A stretch of DNA of 64,000 nt from Nectonema munidae (GCA_030549495.1 JAUIRK010000109.1:203501-267500), one strand, 5' to 3'; positions 11,061-24,369 are shown, numbered from the stretch's first letter. The notes: a model not told the origin generated them from the sequence alone. Made by a program: numbers and translations.

Positions 11061-13139
11061 CCGCACGAGGAATTATGACTAAATCTGTGTCTTTAGTGAA
11101 CTCTTTAAAATTTAAGTGCTTCTTCAATTTTTTAAGATTCATTAATATTCTAAAACACTTATTTTACTTTGACAATGTTTATCGTGTAATTATTTTTTCA
11201 AAAACTTGTCGTCCTCATATGAGCACGTCGGTCTTAAATGGGTCGAATCGTGCGGATCAACTGGTATTTTGTCGAAAATTGAAAATGCGCGTGTCTGCGT
11301 TCATCATAGTTTGTGTTTTTTTGTCTATTTGCAATGCCGCATACTGAAAAAATTTAGGATGGGCAAAAACTAAAATATGTATGTGTGTTGATAGTATTGG
11401 TGAATAATTGATTATAACATTATCAATGAAAATACTTGTATATTTACACAAAATACATTGTAAAAATTCATGTTCTATTCGAGTAAACTGGACTTAGACC
11501 TTGTTATGAAAACTAACTTGTGATATTTCTTCATTGACATTAGATTATGTGCTGACGCAATTTTCTGGAGCTAGTCATAAGATGAACTAAATTTAATATC
11601 TATGAAATCATATAGCACACATACTTGGTTTGTTACACTCAGATGCATAACTTAACATGCATAACACGCAAAGAAAGATTTGGATTTTTAAACAAACAGA
11701 AATATGTCTTAAAAGTCAAAGACTTGATGCTGGTGAATTGTGAGAATGCATCTCTAGTTGAGGCCTAATTGAAAATAGTTTAAAAAGAAAGCACATATTC
11801 TTCTTTTTCAAAATCTAGCCTTTATTTTTACACTACAGAACTTGCTTCTGAAAACCATAGTTAGAACCATCATTATGTTTGAAAAACCTTCTTGATTGAT
11901 GGATGATCTCAAGTCGAGATCAGTTCTTGAAAGTTAAGATAACTAAAAAACTACAGTTCTTCCGCTTCCAAAAGAATAGGGATCTTTTGGAAATTAATAA
12001 ATTTTGTACTGAAATTCATGTTCAAGCATCCTAGATGAAATATAAGACAAATTTTCACATTCATTTGTTGAGCTTGTGATTTTTTAAAAGTGAAATAAAT
12101 AACTCAGTTGTGGTTTGCTGTGTATCAGTAATACTTGAAAGTCATTTTTGCGTGTCCTCGTTCCATTTTCTTCTACCTATACATGTGAGGCAGCGCTTTT
12201 TAACTCTTGTCAATTTAAATACTAATTGTGTGGATCTAACTATTATAGACCATGAATTTCAAAGCTTGCTGCTTAAATACAATGCAGACATGACATTAAT
12301 TCAACTAATAATCTCTTAAAACCTATTTTGATATAATTTATTGAAAAAACTTTCGATTTTAATAAATATTTTTTTTTTTAATGTTATCATCCATTTTGAA
12401 AAATTCATAAACAAATAAAATTGTAAGGAGTGTCTAAATTAAATTGTAATGAAGAGTGACAACAACTCAACATAATCACAAAATTTGGCACTTCAAAAAT
12501 ATTCAAAGTAGTGACAAAAGAAAGCCCAGTTACTCTGTTCATTAGTTAGTCGTTGGACAGTTTCTTTTTTGGCTTAGCTGATTAGGTTAGGAGAGTTAGT
12601 TTGTTTAGTTGATTTGTTTGTTTAATAGTTATGCAATCAATTTAGTATCTCACTTATTTAGTTGAGTTGTTTTGTTATCCAGTTAGCTAGATAGCTAGTT
12701 AGCTGCTATTAATTTTTTTAAGTATTTTTTGTCATGTCACTTCTTTTAATTTCGCTATAAACTTCATAAACTCTAATAACATAAAGCAATTTTATATTTA
12801 GAGGAGTGACATAATTGAATAGTCATGGCACTTATGCTTGACTATAATTTTTTAGCTCTAAAGAAGGCAGTTTTTTTTCGGAACTAGTCTAGTTATATTC
12901 ATTTTTAAAATTACTCTAAATAATTCTACATATTTTATTCAAAACGTTGTCTGTCTGCAAATTGCTCATTTAACTTAGATAATTGATATTAAAAATTTGG
13001 AAGGAATTTGGTTCTAAAACACATTGACACTTAAGTAACCACAAAACATAATATAGCGGGGGCCATCTAAAACTTAAAGCGGCTTAGATTTGAGTAAAAG
13101 CAATCAAAAACAAGTTAACTAAAAATAAACTATCTATTT
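11061..13139. other. AT-rich intronic DNA, nothing recognised
   Basis: Short open stretches (11033-11347, 12110-12319) have no recognisable motif, no splice or phase logic and no similarity to the neighbouring transposons. There are simple GTTAG/TTAGTT-like runs at about 12560-12710. It is presumed intron of the BCOR-like gene. Confidence 0.4.
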
Positions 13140-14357
13140 ATTTGGGGCTTGGTAAAGCATCGGATGAATTATATATAACTGCTTTGACAAGATACTATGT
13201 ATTTAATTGTAAGTTTTTAATTGGCAAAAGGAATCTGGTGATTTAAATTTTACAAAATTTAGTATATGTTCCTATAGAAAAGTTAAATGGAAAACTGATA
13301 AATCATTTTGCTTCCCTGCATCTCAATAAAAAAAGACAGAATTGCTAAAGTTCGCGCACTTATAAATATCATGAAAAATAATTTGCTGCAGTTTGGCGTT
13401 TTTGACAGGTATTTATCGCTTGACGAACAAATGATACAATATTATGGAAAAAACAGTCTCAAACAATATATAAAAGGAAAACCAATCCAATTTGGAATGA
13501 AAATGAGGGTTTTAGCATCTTCAACTGGATTTCCTTACAACTTTGATATTTACACTGGAAAAGATTACAAAATGATTTTGTGGGACTTTATGAGAGAGAG
13601 AGTAGTTCGAAGACTCACATCAATAATTGAGCCAAAAGAGCACATTATCTTCATGGATTTTTCTTCTGTTACATTATTTTAAATAAATTGCAGTTAAAAG
13701 AGGGTTTAACTGCACTGGTACGGTGAGAGTCAGTCAATAGAATTTATTAAAGTTGCCCAATAACAGACGTAAAGAAGATGAAGAAGAAAGAAAGAAGAGA
13801 GTTTGAAGCCTTTCATTTTCAAGATGTAACTTGTCAATGGAATAATGACAATCGTTCAGTGATTATAATTTCATATTGCTACGGAGCTTCTCCTTGTAAA
13901 AGCTTCAAGATGGGTAAAAGATATGAAAACAAAAAAGAAATAAATCAACCTTTTGTTATAAATAAGTATAATAAATACATCTGTGGGTTGATTTATTAGA
14001 CAAAATTTTCTCTCAGTTAAAGTATTAGAGGCAAAAATGGTAAGATTGTATGGATAATACCTACTCAATATGTGCGTTGTGTTATCTTGGCTTGTGAGTA
14101 AGTAATTAGGATCTAACAAAGGTCATTTGGAGTTTCAAAGAGAGATCATCAGGTTTCTTGTGCGCTCCCAAGACTTGAATATTTCAAGAGGATCGTGTAA
14201 AAGACCTTTACATTCCATACGAAGTGTAATTCTGCCTCATCAACCAAAACAAACGACACAAGGAAGATCTAAACTTTGTAAAAAAAACTGTCGTTTGCGA
14301 TGCGAAACATGTGAGGTGAGGCTTCATCTGAATTGTTTCGATCAAATTCATCGTTGA
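13140..14357 (+). mobile_element. piggyBac element 3, degenerate
   Basis: At 13308-13682 the + strand encodes FGVFDRYLSLDEQM, YYGKNSLKQYIKGKP, IQFGMKMR and IIFMDF, the piggyBac catalytic core with the first two Asp positions. About 13780-13980 gives a WNNDNRSVIIIS segment, and about 13985-14110 a VDLLDKIFSQ-like segment in another frame. The end (14250-14357) has a Cys/His zinc-binding tail, CKKNCRLRCETCEVRLHLNC, typical of piggyBac C-termini. At least three frame changes are present. The N-terminal part is eroded. Confidence 0.8.
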
Positions 14358-14819
14358 ATGCTTTTTCAATTTTTGTTTCATATTTTCATTGCTAATTTTA
14401 AATAAAGTTTTCAAATTTTTTTAGTTCTGTATGATATATCTCCCAATGTTCCCATATGTGAACATGTAAAAAATAGTATTAAATATTTTTCTTGATTGGG
14501 TCTTATGTTTTACGTTTATTGCATCAAAAAGTGGCAAACAAAATATTTTATCGAATAAAAATTTATTTTAATATCCACTCACGACTTAATGGGTTAATTA
14601 CAAATAAAGTTTGTTGAAAAGAATATCTGTTATATTTAATATCTATCTTCTCTTATGTTTTAATTTGATTATTTTCAGAAAGAGTTAGATGTGATGATGA
14701 TGAAAATGCTGCCAACATTTTACTCAATAAATCTGAAGACACTTGCATCAAGCTTAATGTACTCTTTTTATTTTTCCTACTAAACTGACAAGTTACGACA
14801 CACTAATTCAGTAATTATT

Positions 14820-15260
14820 AAAATATATTTACAAAAGCTTAAATTTTTATCTTGTTCTCACCGGATTTTTTGTAAAAACAAAGAAGAGCTTTTCGATTTT
14901 ACAAAAATTTTAATTTGGTATAATTAAAGCTTAAAAAAGTTTCAGTTTTTGTAAATATATTTTAAAAATGACATTATCTTACCCTAACCATAACTTTAAA
15001 AAGCTCATTAAAAAACTCTTAGTAACAGAGTTAGATTAGAAAATGTACTATGATTCTTTTTTAACTCTTTTTTTTCTAATACTTCATTATAGTACCACTA
15101 TGACATAGAAATCATTAAATAATTACCTCTCTATACCTTTTCAAAAACACAATAATTTTTACGAGATTGTCTTCCTATATTTTTTAATATTTTCCGATTT
15201 TTTGGAATTGAGGAATATGTTTTTTAAAATATTGGAAATTGCAAAATATATGTAATACCG
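14820..15260 (+). repeat. Dispersed repeat R2, copy 1
   Basis: Shares long matches with 24370-24905 in the same orientation, for example AATGACATTATCTTACC, TACTATGATTCTTTTTTAAC, TTCATTATAGTACCACTAT and CACAATAATTTTTAC. Both copies lie some 460-550 bp downstream of a plus-strand piggyBac remnant (14357 and 23824). No coding sequence is seen. Confidence 0.65.
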
Positions 15261-15794
15261 GGCAATTAAAAGTCAATAAAGTCAACTTTTGATTTCTAAT
15301 AGCTCTTATTCTAAAACACGTAAATTGCCTTATTTTATAAAGTTTGTGTAAAAGAAGTCCAAGTTATTAGGCCAACAAAAGACAACTTTTTATTAACAGG
15401 TCGACTTTTTTAATAGTCCATTTTTGTATGAAACTAGATTTTGTAAAAATTTAATAAATTAACAAATAAAAAACAAGTATTTGTCAATTTTGGAATTGCT
15501 TTTATGAAGAGTTCACAAAGCAACTAAAAAATAGATTATTTCATTTTTATACTTATTGGACATTTGGCTCCTCCATTCTCGCCCACATAAATAAAACAAT
15601 TGAAAACGTAATTTTCGAATCTTACAATGAAAGATGCTTTTGATTTTAAATAGAATTTTTCTATTTAAATTTTCTAATCTAGAATTTTTCGTAAATCTAG
15701 AAACCTGAAATTAAATCTATTTAAAATTATGGTGGAAAAATAAAAGAAATAGGAATTCAATAATTTTATAAATGAATAATAAATTTTGATATAA

Positions 15795-17748
15795 TTAAGA
15801 TTTATAAACACATGTCCAAACAAACAAAAAATTATTTTGGTAAAAATGAGATTTTAGAGATTTTCTATTGTTTTTTTTATGTGAATCTCTTTTCCACCAA
15901 CAATAATTTGATTGCATGTTCACGTCCCATCTTCCCTCATATCTTTCTTCCATGAGTTGAAAGTTTTGAATAAGATTTTCTACTATGGCTTCGTATTCAT
16001 CGCTTTTATGATTTGCTAAAAATTTAAACGTGGGAGATTTAAATGATATTCTCATTAGCCCTTTAATTTAATGTGAAGTGGAGGAAGGAGAATTTTTTGA
16101 GGATTAACTAGGTGTTGATAAATAACATTAAAAGATCCACTCTTAAAATGTTCTTTAACAGGCCATTCTTGTATATGGTTGTGTTGTGCATCAGCTCTGC
16201 TGTCCTATAAACACAAGAAGCAGAGATACTTAGTATACCCCCTTGCATTCCTATAATTAAAGACAGTACGTTTAAATAGCCACATATCTTCCAGCTATGA
16301 CCATTGTAATTTATAGCGTCCCGTAGAATTTTCAGAGTTCCATAGCTCTCTGTTAATTGAACAGAATGTGCAACAGGGACAGATGCCACCTCATTTTTAA
16401 TATGTAACAACACAACTTTTAAGCTTCTAGTTGTTGAGCCATTAAAAAGTCTCCATTCATCTGGCCTGTATGTTAAACATAAAGATTCCACTAAACCCCT
16501 TACATTCACACAGTACATTAAAGAATTGTTATCACTAGCTATGAATTTTTTTTAATTCTTCATCTCTATTTCTGTACCAGTAATATGTTGTATTTGGAGC
16601 AAGTAGATGCTTTTCTGAGAGTCTTGATCCTAATAGCTAAGCAGATTCTTTTGAAAGACCCAACTCTTTTACTAAATCATTCAGCTGATGCTGCTTTAGT
16701 GGCGTGGGATTTATCAATTCGGAAGAAGAAGAAGGCTCCAACAAAGTAGATGTATCCATTTCTTCTCTTAGAGTTCTTGAATAGGTACCACAGAACTGTT
16801 GGGAATTCGTCGTCTAGCACAGGGTTCTTCAAACTTTTTTCTCCGCGACCTCTTTTTGAAAATTCTTTTTTTGCGACCCATCAAAATTTTTTATAAATAA
16901 AAAAAATAAGTTAATGCAGGGAAAATATTTATTGCTTTAAAAAATCAACATTAGCTAATCATAAAATAAAAATATTTTACCTTTAAAGAATTCACAAAAA
17001 AGAACGATTAAAATAAGCATATGTTGGAAAAAATAAGGAGTTATTATATCATTTCATTTAAATAATAGCCACTTATACATCGTTAATTTATCTCAAAATA
17101 AAAAAATATAAGCGCGACATGATCTGATTAAAAACATATAATTTATAGTTTATAAGTGAAGGTGAGAAATAAGACAAAAGAAAACGTTAAAAGCGTAAGT
17201 TATCATTTAATATTATATTATTTCTCCGTCTTGATAAAGTTTAGCAATACCATTCAAATTAGAATGCTTGTCAATTTATTTGAAAATTGATGTGTTTGTT
17301 GTTAAATTAGTAAAACTACAATGTTGAATAGCATAAAAGAATGTGATAATTATAATTGTGGCGACCCCCCACTTTGAAGACCTCTGGTCTAGCAGAAGGG
17401 AGATCAGGATAAACTACACAATCCTTGTTTTTTTGTTGACTCGGGATAAGTTGGTAAGACAAAAATAACAATCTGTTGTATTGTCTTTGCCTTTCCGCCC
17501 CTGCATTGGAATGCCACATGGAAGAGATTTCTTTTTTCCTTTTCTCCAATATCTTAGTTTTCAAGACATGACTTGCGGCAAAAATAATGAGGAGCAGAAC
17601 TTTTAACTTGGTGGCCTAATTTCATGCCGAAGTAAGCGTAGTAGCTAGCTTTAACAAACGAAGTGATGCGTAATTGCTGCCCAGTCAGCATTACTTGTCC
17701 ACAAATATAACAAAATTTATTAGAATCATTTTTACATTTTCCATTCAT
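15795..17748 (-). mobile_element. Unnamed repeated gene family, broken, cut by a hAT MITE
   Basis: Minus-strand pieces from 17748 downward: a Cys-rich start with FCYICGQVMLTGQQ and SSAPHYFC (C..C and C..C pairs); then VVYPDLPSAR (about 17400); after the hAT MITE, VKELGLSKES, LLGSRLSEKHLLAPN and WYRNRDEEL (16560-16810); then YCVNVRGLVESL, YRPDEWRLFNGSTTRSLK, VVLLHIKNEVASVPVAHSV and LIIGMQGG (16108-16518); then a tail (15795-16055). I recognise this combination from multi-copy predicted proteins of arthropods and cnidarians but know no function or superfamily name. Several breaks are present. It is presumably transposon-borne. Confidence 0.55.
16820..17386. mobile_element. Non-autonomous hAT with perfect 8-bp target duplication
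   Basis: CAGGGTTCTTCAAACTTTTTT at 16820 pairs with CCCACTTTGAAGACCTCTG ending at 17386. GTCTAGCA flanks both ends (16812-16819 and 17387-17394). The inside is AT-rich with no transposase. The ends resemble those of hAT 2 (36697) and of the MITE at 54952, all of the CAG..TTCAAAC type. It sits inside the minus-strand gene family at 15795-17748. Confidence 0.85.
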
Positions 17749-18069
17749 TTTTCAATTCTTCGAATAAAAAACAGAGCTATAGAGTTGAGCAATGTGCAAA
17801 GACCAAGCAGCTAGCAGGCGCACAAGAGTAGAAATAAAATTTAAGCAAAATATTGACCTTTTTAATGAGTTTCTGACCTGATAGACAAAAACTAAGGTCA
17901 TATTTGGCTTCAGCACACAAAATTACATAAGAATCAGCTAAAAATTCTTAGACTGTAAAAATGTCGCAGATTTGTGTAATCATTGGGAAAAGTGATTATA
18001 TAAAAAATTTTTAGGTCTATTTTTTCCAAATAAAATCAACTTTTTGAAGTCGTTGTCATTTTTGAAGGA

Positions 18070-18865
18070 TTTATAGACAGGGTTTTGGAGCCAGAAAAAA
18101 ATTGTCTTGCTCCAGCTCCTTCAACTTTTTTAATCATTAATGAAAAAAAATATTTGTATAAAAAGTCATATAAAAAGTATTTTATATAAATTTTTATAAA
18201 AAGTCAGCAAGAAAGAGGTAAATGAATCCAAAAGATCATTATTCTTGGACGTAGTATAATAAATTTTTTAATTTTATCAAAAATTAAAGGCTCTATATCA
18301 GCAGGCGCAGCATGAAGAAGTGTTCATATAAAAGGCGTAGCATTGATTTAACTCGAAATAAGTATCTTGCTTTTTATTCCTAAAAATTGTACAAAAATTG
18401 GCAACCGATTAGTAGAATTTTCTACCTTTAAGATTTTTACTCCTCATTCAATATTACAATATATAAGTTATATCTTATATTTCCTTTAGATACGTATATA
18501 AATCAGAACAATGACTTAATTGCTCATATCTATTACTCTCATAGCACAATTCTTAAAATCTCATAGTACTGTGTGCCTTTAATGTGACGTCTAAGAGTAA
18601 TAAATAGAAGATACTGCTTTTCAATTGAATATATATTTAAATCTATAGTAATAAGACTTAAAATTATGTAACACGAAGAAGAAATATTTACTACGAATTC
18701 GATCGAAAAATCATTATAAAGAATTACTACCTAAAGAAATTGACGGGGTATTTTGGCCAAGGTTTCGGAGGCAGAAAAAAATTGTCCGGCTTCGGAGTAG
18801 AAATATTTTAGTTTCTGGTTCCAGCTCCTTCAACTTTTTAATCATTAATAAAAAAATAATTGAAG
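18070..18865 (+). repeat. Pair of direct repeats in AT-rich DNA
   Basis: About 18075-18150 and 18750-18860 share AGAAAAAAATTGTC, then CCAGCTCCTTCAACTTTTT and AATCATTAAT. The second copy has about 35 extra bases (TCGGAGTAGAAATATTTTAG region) between the shared blocks. These look like remains of one short element family. The rest of 17750-19600 shows no coding features. Confidence 0.5.
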
Positions 18866-19619
18866 CTATACTACGTATATAATATCTAGAAGAGGAGATT
18901 ATATAACTATCTAATTAGGCTTACAATTGATAAAGATTATCTACACTTTAATTTATTATATTTTTATATTGAGGAATGGAAAAGAAAATGAGAAAAATTT
19001 CACGAGTTTAGATATTTATAACCAAAAAACGGCACATTGTGACAAATTAATATTTTAATTTTAGGTTTATTTCATCTAATTAATAAAACAGAATTCAATG
19101 ATAAATTAACAATAACTTTTTGTAAGGAATTAAAATACCAAATTTACAAAATTAGCTCTATGCATTTAAGCAAATCTTTCCCCCTATTTTTAAAAATTTA
19201 TATAAATGTGTTTCCTTAGAAAGTATAATTGAGATTCATTTTTCATACTTTAAAAATGGATAATAATTATTTTTATTTGCAACCTTACGATACAAAGTAA
19301 AGTATCTCCAAGGCTGTTAAAGCCGAAGCAGGGAATAAGGATAGGCTCTTGTTCTTCATTAAATGTCTCAATGGCAATCGACTCAAATAGCCTCTGACAA
19401 CAAATCTCTAGATCTGCGTTCATATGGCGGGGTTGTTTTAAACTAAATCATATGGAGGTGAAAAGAGAGAAAAGGCGCTTTAACCGTTAGCTTCGAGTAG
19501 AACAAGCTCGTATCTCTGGACAGAAGTTGTTCTACGAGAAAATAAGTCTTATTTCAAATGATCTTTGCCTTGAGGTTTAAGCTTGTGGAAGAGCAAAAGC
19601 CAAATGTTTCCAACTGCAG

Positions 19620-20345
19620 AAAAGACTTATATTCTGGCGAGAATCTCTTGAAAAGTATGGGCTGAAATGAATACAAAGAAGACAGAAAGTATGGTGTGCA
19701 AAGATCGCGGAACATATGACTATTTGAGTCTCACAAAGACAGTAATTAAAGCAAGTGAAAAAGTTTAAGTATCTGGGATCACTGATTGTTGAGGAAGGAA
19801 ACCGTGAAAAAGAAGTGAAAGCAAGAGTGAGTTCACCTGGAGCAAGGGAAGTAAAAGCTGTGATAAATGTTAGGATACCAATGAAGCTGAAAGCAAAAAT
19901 TTATAATACAATGATCAAACCAGCCATGAAATATGGATCAAAATGTTGGAGCTTGAAGAAGAAGGATGAAATAAAATTGATTACAACAGAAATGAAAACG
20001 TTAAGAATGATGTTGGGCGTGACTCTAAAAGACAGAAAAGAATGAGAAGGTGAAAAGAAGGACACTGGTGACAGAAAGCGTACTAACAATAATAGAAAGA
20101 AGCAAACTTCGAAAGTTTGGTCATGTGCTAAGAAAAACTAAAAAGATGTGACTCAACAGGCGTTGGAATTACGAGTTACGGGGAAGAGAAGCAGAGGACG
20201 ACAAGCGAAGAGTTCGGAAAGATAGATTGCTAAAAATCATGCAAAACTTGGTTTGAAAAATGAAGATGCTCAAGATAGATGCAAATGGAGACAACGGATC
20301 GTGGCCACGGACCCCATATTTGGGGAAAAGATGTAGGCGAAGAAG
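19620..20345 (+). mobile_element. RTE/CFDP2-type LINE, 3' end fragment
   Basis: The + strand encodes KFKYLGSLIVEEG (19760), then KAKIYNTMIKPAMKYGSKCW and MKTLRMMLGVTL to 20045. This is the region just after the reverse transcriptase palm in RTE- and CFDP2-like LINEs (KYLGS, RPALLYGAE, EMRMLRW in relatives). Upstream 19620-19750 has an ESLEKYGLK-like segment in a shifted frame. Downstream to 20345 ends in PHIWGKDVGEEEE followed by a GAAGAAGAAG tail. It is strongly 5'-truncated, as LINEs usually are, with a few stops. Confidence 0.7.
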
Positions 20346-20794
20346 AAGAAGGTACGGAATAAAGGAGTGTAATGTGATCGATTCTTAAATTCATATTATT
20401 GAATCATCAAAAGGTTTTCAAAGTCACTGGTAGTTTTAAATGAATTAAATACACAAATGAAAGAAAATACAGTGTGTTGTGGCGTGTGTTAGTTTTTGCA
20501 TTGATATATAGAAAGAGAAGTAGTGAAAACTACTACTAGAATACTATAGCTTCTAAGAAAGTTTCCCAAACCTGAAAATTTTCCTAGCAATCTCTTACAT
20601 CTGTTGTATATATTCTACTAAAAAATGTCTCCCTTTCATGTAAATGTCATCACCACTCATACCTTACATTCATTTTACTTATTTATATGCTTTATATATT
20701 CACTATTTTTATTAGTCCGTATTTTATTTATATAAACTAGGATACGCCTGTTCTTCTCTCGCCTCGCTCGAGACAGTTTTGATTCTAGGTAGTA

Positions 20795-21195
20795 GGTCCT
20801 GTGATTCTTGATCCTCTCAAAGATCATTGGTACGTGGATTCTAGGTACCCTCCAATCAATGGTACTGGAATTATAGATCCCCTCAAAGAATTCTTAAAGA
20901 TCATTTGTACTCCTGTAAAGATTATTAGTACCCATAAAGATCATTGGTGCCCAAGAAAAGATCCTTGGTACCCCCGAAAAAATTATTGGTACCCCTGTAA
21001 AGATCATTGGTACCAACGTAAACGTCATTGGTACCCAGGTAAAGATCATTGGTACCCCCTGTAAAGATCCTTGGTACCAGCGTAAAGATCAGTGGTCCCC
21101 CGTAAAGATCATTGGTACCTTTACTAATCATTGGTATCCCCCACAAAGATCCTTAGTACACGTAAAGATCATTGGTACCCCCATAAAGATCAAAG
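20795..21195. repeat. Minisatellite, ~18-20 bp unit
   Basis: About twenty tandem units based on TAAAGATCATTGGTACCCC, with variants GTACCAACG, CCTTGGTACC and CCCATAAAGATC. Because the unit lacks stops in some frames, both strands show open stretches (20801-21064 and 20925-21146) that encode only DHWYPR or GTNDLY repeats. These are not genes. Confidence 0.85.
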
Positions 21196-21869
21196 ATATG
21201 ATAAAAATTTACTACATAAAATCTAAAAGACCTTTATTTATTTAAAAATAAAATAAAGAAAGAAATTAGCAAAATAGATTATCATTAAAATTAAATTAAA
21301 GCAGACAATATAAAATAAAGTATATGATAATAATATATTTTTTACTACATAAAATCTAAAAAACCTTAATCAAAAGTAGAAAGATGGGTTTATTTAAATT
21401 AAAAATAAATTTTTACTAAATCTAATGAAATCTTTTAATACTTTATAATTAAAATTTTAAAGTAATAGAATTTAGAAAAGATAAAATTTATAAACTAAAT
21501 AATTTAGATTAAGGAAGGAAATCTATTATTAACACTTTGCATAATTAAAAATTACATACCTGTCAAACTAAAATGATTGAAACCTGGAGATTCATGATTT
21601 TTTGTTGAAAAAGGCGGGAGATTTTGCTTAAAACAGTGAGAACTGAATTAATCTACAAATTTCTCTCAAACAAAAAACATTTTGTTAAATATAATTTACA
21701 ATTTATTACAATAATGCAAAATACAGATATACTAGTTAACACAATAAAGTACTTAGAAAAAGAAAAACAAAGATATAAAGCAAATGGATCATTCTTTTTT
21801 ATTCTTTGGTTGTTTTTTTGACAGATCTGGTCTTCAATTATAACAAATATTTTTGCTTTCGATAGCTAA
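21196..21869. other. AT-rich intronic DNA, nothing recognised
   Basis: Short internal repeats (TACTACATAAAATCTAAAA twice near 21210 and 21340) and a small unsupported open stretch at 21624-21821. No motif or homology was recognised. Confidence 0.4.
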
Positions 21870-22140
21870 AATGCTTGTCAATGTACGTCTAACTTTAAAG
21901 ATGACCGAATATCGGTTTTATTTTTTCGTACAATGCTGAATAATCCTTCAAGACTTGCATTACTATGTGGAAGCACAAGAATTAAGGCGAATCTATCTTT
22001 TGATGTTCTACGAACTTTTAGTTTGGAAATATAATGCCACAAAACATATAGTCCATAATGGACAATGTTTTTGCCCTTTTCATCAATATCAGCAATGATA
22101 TCATATATAATATGATTTGATATTTTTTTGACCCTCATCC
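21870..22140 (-). mobile_element. hAT transposase C-terminal (dimerisation) fragment
   Basis: Minus-strand residues ALILVLPHSNASLEGLFS then IVRKNKTDIRSSL match the hAT C-terminal dimerisation block, where relatives have PHSNA-VER-FS and KNK-R-L. Only about 90 residues remain. The missing rest and the lack of nearby ends mark it as a scrap. It differs from the hAT families at 5714 and 36697. Confidence 0.65.
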
Positions 22141-22289
22141 GTACAACATATTTATATATTTATAATCGGTTACTTTTTATTTTATTATAAATTAGTCTCA
22201 CGTTTTCTGCTAATTCATTGTGACCGACAACTACAATTTCCCCACATTTCGTTAATAGTTTGGACCTTTTTAATAAAGTTTTCTCAAAA

Positions 22290-23824
22290 TGAAAAAGTCA
22301 AAAAGATCGTCTTTCCACTTACCTCGTGCGCTGATTTCTCTCTGTGATAATGAAAATGACATGTAAAGAGATGATGAGAGGGTGTGTGAAGAATGTAGTC
22401 AATCTTATGAATCTTCAACAAACGGGCTCGAAGTGGAATCGAACGAAGGTGACCTAGACATAATTTTCAGGTGTAGATGAAAACGAACCTAACTCAATTC
22501 GTTATCTGAAGTATGATTCCTGAGATAAAGAAGAAGGCATTTATTGTAAATAACATATAGTACTCAAAAAGTCATTGTTTGATTCGGTCTCTATCAAGAA
22601 ATATTTTGCTTCAGAAGCCAAGACCATTATGTAATCCAAAAAGCGAGGCTGAATCTTTCCTTCTTTTCTACAATGAAGATATGTTCCTTCATATTGCAAG
22701 ATATATCAATAGAAAGGTTTCTGCTGAGATAAGAACTTATTTGGAGAAAAATACGAAAAAAACCTATCCAACGTTCATGAAACAATTTTCTCTTGAAGAA
22801 ATGAGAGCTTGTTTTGGAATTATCATCAGAGCAGCTTCTGACAGATAACATGTCTTGTCTGAATTCTTTATGGTCTCCAAACAACTCAAAACATTTTTGC
22901 AACTATCGGTTTTCAAAGATTTAAATTTTTTCTACACTGTCTTCAATTTGATCATTTTCGTGACAGAAAATCAAGGAAAAAGATAGACAAACTCGCTGCC
23001 ATTAGAGATATATGGACAATGTTTCAAAAAAATTATTGTCTTAGTGGTTTTGCTCTGACAGGTAACATTTATTCAGGCAAAGATCAAAGAAGATAAAAAT
23101 ACAAAAAGCTTCTACTACAGTTTTGCAATTGTGAGCCGTTTGAAATTACTGGTAGAGACATCGTCACTGATAGCTATTTTATTTCCCTATAGAAACCTTG
23201 TTGTAACAATAAATAAAACAAGAAAAGAAGTTCCTGCTTCCTTAAAATCAGCTAAAGCTAAAAAATTACACACTACTTGATGATCACCAAAATAAAATTT
23301 CCTTGTGTTCCTAAAAAGAACAAGAATGTACTGATGTTATCTTCTTCCCGTCTTGTTATGGAAGAATCGGTAAGACGAGATAAAAAGCCTAAGATAAAAA
23401 TAGAATATAACCCAGGTAAGTATTGGGTTGATTTGCTTGATTCAATAATAATTGAAGAGTTTTCATGCCGACGAAAAATTAATAGATAGGAAATAGCCTA
23501 CAAATTATAGCTTTATGCATGCAAGGAGTAATGCTTTTATTAAAAATGACTACCCTGAAAGTAGGAGAAATTTTCTGAAATTTATCTTTTGATTTTTCGT
23601 TAAGGAGGATTCAAAAACAAAGTTTGAGAAAATGAATAAAAGAAGCAGGACTGATGGTAGGATACATTGAAACAACTTCTAAAAGTTGCAAAAAAATGAC
23701 AAATTATTCAAAGCCATGTAAGTACTGTAGAAAGTCTTGTCGAAGTGTTTGTGATGCTGCAATTTGTCCCGATCATAGAGTTCAAGTTAAAACAGAGTAT
23801 TGTATTTTTTGCAAAAATAAGTAA
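22290..23824 (+). mobile_element. piggyBac element 4, degenerate but near full span
   Basis: A plausible start near 22289 (MKKSKRSSFHLPRAL) leads to an acidic stretch. Then 22579-22848 gives SEAESFLLFYNEDM and MKQFSLEEMRACFGIII, the N-terminal part of the piggyBac domain. 23277-23489 gives PKKNKNVLMLSS and YNPGK, then WVDLLDSI, the third-Asp region. About 23700-23820 has a Cys-rich end (CKYCRKSCRSVCDAAIC, then CIFCKNK). The middle, with the first two Asp residues, is badly decayed or deleted. Many stops are present. Repeat R2 copy 2 follows about 550 bp downstream. Confidence 0.75.
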
Positions 23825-24369
23825 TCCATTATTCTTTTTTATTAACTTTTTTGTTTTTTTAATAAATAATGTTCCTGATTTGAAAATAACATATTTACAT
23901 TTTAAACACTAAAGTGATCCTTTGTAAGCATGTCTGAATGAGTTGATTGAATTTGCTATACTACAAAATGTAGCAGCTTGTACACAACGTTCGCTTATTT
24001 TTACTGTACTGGTGGTAAGATATTTTCTTTTTTTCATTTTAAAATATCTGAGTAGAAGAAAACTTTCGAAAATAAATGGATATTTTTACTTTTTAGGGGT
24101 CAGTATAATGTTTTCCGAATAAATCTTCTCAATGTTTCTTGAATAAATACTAAACTTTAGTAGCGGAATAAAAGGTTTTTTTTAATTTTAGATAACACGA
24201 AATTAACATTATTGTAAAATTTTTAATACTTTTACATTGTAATGTTTACTTAAGGTATATGAATAACATATTTTATCTTATTCATTTATTAATTTTTAAT
24301 AAGAAAATTAAAATGGTAATTTCTTCTAGTTTTCATCAGAAATCATTATTTGAAAAAAAAGAAACCTCA

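Noticed and set aside
20801-21146. Overlapping open frames on both strands (DHWYPRK and GTNDLY repeats)
   Set aside because: They are translations of the minisatellite unit, with no other coding evidence.
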